From Victivallaceae bacterium (GTDB lineage: Bacteria > Verrucomicrobiota > Lentisphaeria > Victivallales > Victivallaceae), in NCBI GenBank assembly GCA_016292515.1, contig JAEDIJ010000004.1, positions 37,030 through 101,029 of the forward strand: DNA of 64,000 bases, written 5' to 3'. Positions within the stretch are counted from its first letter, which is position 1; each line of letters opens with the position of its first letter. The notes below the pieces were generated by a model that had not been told where the DNA came from, ran no database searches, and worked only from the letters and a program-made list of their open reading frames with translations. Below are positions 63,679-64,000 of the stretch, in pieces. Made by a program: the position numbers and the translations under genes.

Positions 63679-63987
63679 TTAGTTGTTTCTTGAAATAATT
63701 GCCCAAATCGCGGCAATCCAACTAGCGATGATCGCAAGCCATTCAAGGCGCGCTGATCGATTCTTGTCGCTATTATCGTGCCGATCCTCTACGCCTTTCA
63801 ACCGAATATCCAACTCTGCATTGGTCGGCGTTTGGTCTTCTTCCAATAGCGCGACCTTGCTTTCGATCGTCGCCACGCGGTCGATCACGCCCGGTCTGCC
63901 GTTGCCGTGCAGGGCGCGGTAGTCCTCGTCAAGTTTCGTCTCAATCCTGCCGAGGCGGTCGATAACCTCGCGCTCAAAGTCGTTCAT
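63679..63987 (-). CDS. XhlA-like phage membrane protein
   Basis: The 102-residue protein has a coiled-coil N-terminal part (VIDRLGRIETKLDEDYRAL; RVATIESKVALLEED) and one C-terminal membrane helix (LAIIASWIAAIWAII, about 84-98), the layout of haemolysin XhlA and other phage holin-associated proteins. A strong GGGAGGAAG ribosome-binding site precedes the ATG at 63987. It supports a phage origin for the element; the rest of the operon lies beyond the window end. Confidence 0.78.
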   Translation of the reverse strand: MNDFEREVIDRLGRIETKLDEDYRALHGNGRPGVIDRVATIESKVALLEEDQTPTNAELDIRLKGVEDRHDNSDKNRSARLEWLAIIASWIAAIWAIISRNN

Positions 63988-64000
63988 TTCTTCCTCCCGC

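Larger units (their letters stand above)
61230..64000. mobile_element. Left part of an integrated element (prophage or island)
   Basis: A tyrosine integrase lies 111 bp after the 3' end of tRNA-Arg in the same orientation, the classical layout for tRNA-targeted islands. It is followed by a small exported protein, a lipoprotein and an XhlA-like phage membrane protein. The right attachment site, expected to be a repeat of the tRNA 3' end, would be beyond the window, so the left edge (within the tRNA T-arm and acceptor) is approximate. Confidence 0.75.

Overview
The window looks like a chromosomal segment of a Gram-negative-type bacterium. The evidence is an LPS-core WaaG homologue, several lipoproteins with clear lipoboxes, a LolA/LolB-like lipoprotein and AsmA-like, SurA-like and DnaJ/GrpE envelope and folding genes. 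The gene mix (eukaryotic/archaeal-type single-chain GlyRS, eukaryote-like UDP-glucose dehydrogenase, GatB with GltX, CdaA/YbbR, many Gfo/Idh-type sugar oxidoreductases) and the promoter style would fit the PVC group, perhaps Lentisphaerota/Victivallales. That placement is inference from gene content and was not tested by phylogeny. Coding density is high. Many genes overlap by ATGA-type junctions. A promoter of the form TTGCAA (or TTGACA/TTGAAA), 17-bp spacer, TATATT recurs before most transcription units.  Layout. 1-10.6 kb: core genes (yicC, cysE, yggS, an HTH protein, frr, metX-metW, tilS, rdgB, an ornithine/lysine decarboxylase, waaG). 10.55-11.2 kb: an element bounded by inverted heptamer arrays and carrying a four-helix-bundle (23S rRNA intervening-sequence type) gene. 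11.3-12.8 kb: ugd and tRNA-Asn. 13.0-16.1 kb: an AT-richer, probably acquired three-gene island for a teichoic-acid-like or polyol-phosphate polymer (TarI/IspD-type cytidylyltransferase, epimerase, CDP-glycerol glycerophosphotransferase). 16.2-21.3 kb: trmO, an unknown gene coupled to glyQS, an oxidoreductase and a LolA-like lipoprotein. 21.5-32.5 kb: topA with an unusual zinc-free triple-repeat C terminus, an AsmA-like protein, then gyrA-folP-cdaA-ybbR-surA/ppiD-like-nifU. 32.9-39.4 kb (minus strand): grpE-dnaJ-smpB-thiM-thiE-mnmG-oligopeptide permease. 39.6-46.5 kb: a PfkB kinase, then gltX-gatB-recO-lipoprotein (minus), then a processive family-2 glycosyltransferase. 47-51.5 kb: a radical SAM protein and an AraC/PocR-type regulator divergent from an oxidoreductase plus two sugar-isomerase-like TIM barrels. 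51.9-61.1 kb: an IclR-controlled carbohydrate cluster (enolase-superfamily dehydratase, SDR, a very large unrecognised lipoprotein, aldose epimerase, MFS transporter, GH16 endoglycosidase). 61.2-64 kb: tRNA-Arg(CCG) followed by a tyrosine integrase and small phage-like genes, the left end of an integrated element that runs off the window.  The most unusual material is (i) a set of intergenic mosaic repeats in six gaps, several bounded by inverted arrays of 7- or 10-bp units and one carrying the four-helix-bundle gene; (ii) a 93-bp duplication of the SDR/next-gene junction, out of frame, which appears to have built the N terminus of the large lipoprotein; (iii) TopA with three copies of a 50-residue repeat instead of zinc ribbons; and (iv) GyrA with Met at position 83. 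No rRNA genes, CRISPR arrays or complete insertion sequences were seen.
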